DNA of 64,000 bases. Origin: an uncultured Nitrosomonadales bacterium. GTDB lineage: Bacteria; Pseudomonadota; Gammaproteobacteria; Burkholderiales; Methylophilaceae. How positions within the stretch are numbered: position 1 is the stretch's first letter; each line of letters begins with the position of its first letter. Below are positions 63,605 through 64,000 of this stretch, piece by piece. The notes under the pieces are model-generated. The model ran no database searches. It was given only the letters and a program-made list of their open reading frames with translations, and was not told the origin of the DNA. Location of the stretch: positions 1 through 64,000 of the forward strand of contig CAJWVO010000004.1 of NCBI GenBank assembly GCA_913048465.1, given 5' to 3'. The translations under genes and the position numbers were made by a program.

Positions 63605-64000
63605 TGTATGTAGATTCACATTGCCATTTAAATTTTCCAGAGCTAAGAAAGAACTTACCAGAGATTCTGACTAACATGCACGAAAATCAGGTTACGCATG
63701 CTCTTTGTGTCAGTGTGGAAATGGATAAATTTCCTGAAATAAATGACCTAACCGCAAACCATGACAATTTATTTGCCTCAATAGGGGTCCACCCAGACTA
63801 TGAAGATATTGTGGAGCCAACAGTAGATGAATTAGTCAGTATTGGATCTAAAAATAAAGTAGTTGCCATTGGCGAAACAGGACTTGATTACTTTCGCTTA
63901 AAAGGTGATCTAAAATGGCAAAGGGATCGATTTAGGACTCACATCCGTGCAGCTAATGAGGCAAATCTTCCTTTAATTATTCATACTCGAGAAGCCCGCG
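63604..64000 (+). CDS. tatD: TatD/YcfH-family metal-dependent DNase, 5' part
   Basis: The first 132 codons of a TatD-family hydrolase run off the window. Visible are the metal site YVDSHCHLNF, SIGVHPDYEDI, the Glu of AIGETGLDYFR and the His of LIIHTREAR. Family members are metal-dependent DNases or hydrolases. The position after holB is that of E. coli ycfH, so this paralogue is the likely orthologue. The start ATG 63604 overlaps the holB stop by one base. Confidence 0.93.
   Translation, partial: MYVDSHCHLNFPELRKNLPEILTNMHENQVTHALCVSVEMDKFPEINDLTANHDNLFASIGVHPDYEDIVEPTVDELVSIGSKNKVVAIGETGLDYFRLKGDLKWQRDRFRTHIRAANEANLPLIIHTREAR

Noticed and set aside
1-64000. Mobile elements, CRISPR arrays, toxin-antitoxin or defence systems
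   Set aside because: I found no transposase, integrase, direct-repeat array, toxin pair or nuclease/helicase defence cluster; nearly all sequence is accounted for by conserved genes.

Overview
This window is a gene-dense, visibly A+T-rich piece of bacterial chromosome. I see no insertion sequence, prophage, CRISPR array or rRNA, and no stretch over 300 bases without a gene. Intergenic gaps are small (the largest is about 240 bases, between rne and rluC), neighbouring genes often overlap by 1-35 bases, and several convergent pairs share coding sequence at their 3' ends. Gene content and order fit a betaproteobacterium with a streamlined genome: tRNA-Asp followed by ppiD, a same-strand yafS-like/rnhA/dnaQ block, rluC/HAD/Rieske/sppA, the rpsB-to-rnhB block and the yceD-to-tatD block. 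My best guess is a planktonic methylotroph of the order Methylophilales (OM43 / Methylopumilus type). That is inferred from protein resemblance and compactness, not from a database search; no methylotrophy marker gene lies in the window.

Layout. 1-2742: the tRNA-Asp 3' end, ppiD and convergent fabI. 2763-8247 (minus): gloB, mltD, an oligopeptide-binding lipoprotein and two permeases, reading toward fabI. 8269-16705: a yafS-like methyltransferase, rnhA and dnaQ; queD and an M48 protease on minus; orn and crcB; rne on minus; then rluC and a HAD phosphatase. 16698-24282: Rieske protein, sppA, pgi and queG (minus), tsaE, amiC, miaA and a DMT transporter. 24248-37211 (minus): an uninterrupted eleven-gene run read map, glnD, POT transporter, lipocalin, acyl desaturase, FAD oxidase, DUF1365, Cfa-like methyltransferase, LPS-kinase-like protein, MnmC-like oxidoreductase, TPR/GT41 glycosyltransferase. 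37338-49780: rpsB, tsf, pyrH, frr, uppS, cdsA, dxr, bamA, skp, lpxD, fabZ, lpxA, lpxB, rnhB. 49773-54322 (minus): two-subunit pyruvate carboxylase (pycA, pycB), maf and an RsmI-like methylase. 54405-64000: yceD, rpmF, plsX, fabH, fabD, fabG, acpP, fabF, pabC, mltG, tmk, holB and the start of tatD.

How the genes work together. Most of the window supports envelope building: fatty-acid synthesis (fabI, fabZ and the fab cluster), phospholipid and lipid A precursors (plsX, cdsA, lpxD/A/B), undecaprenyl and isoprenoid supply (uppS, dxr), outer-membrane assembly (bamA, skp, ppiD) and murein remodelling (mltD, amiC, mltG). Translation and tRNA modification (rpsB, tsf, frr, map, rpmF, queD, queG, miaA, tsaE) and RNA turnover (rne, orn, rnhA, rnhB) make up much of the rest.

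The least ordinary part is the 27-32 kb lipid-modification module (desaturase, FAD oxidase, DUF1365, Cfa-like enzyme, lipocalin). Its Cfa-like protein lacks two residues that in E. coli CFA synthase bind the bicarbonate base, so its product may not be a cyclopropane. Other points worth a look are the missing rseP between dxr and bamA, a 15-bp perfect hairpin inside crcB just past the rne stop codon, a strong promoter overlapping the bamA start codon, a leader that can pair with the rpsB ribosome-binding site, and a promoter motif shared by pgi and acpP.
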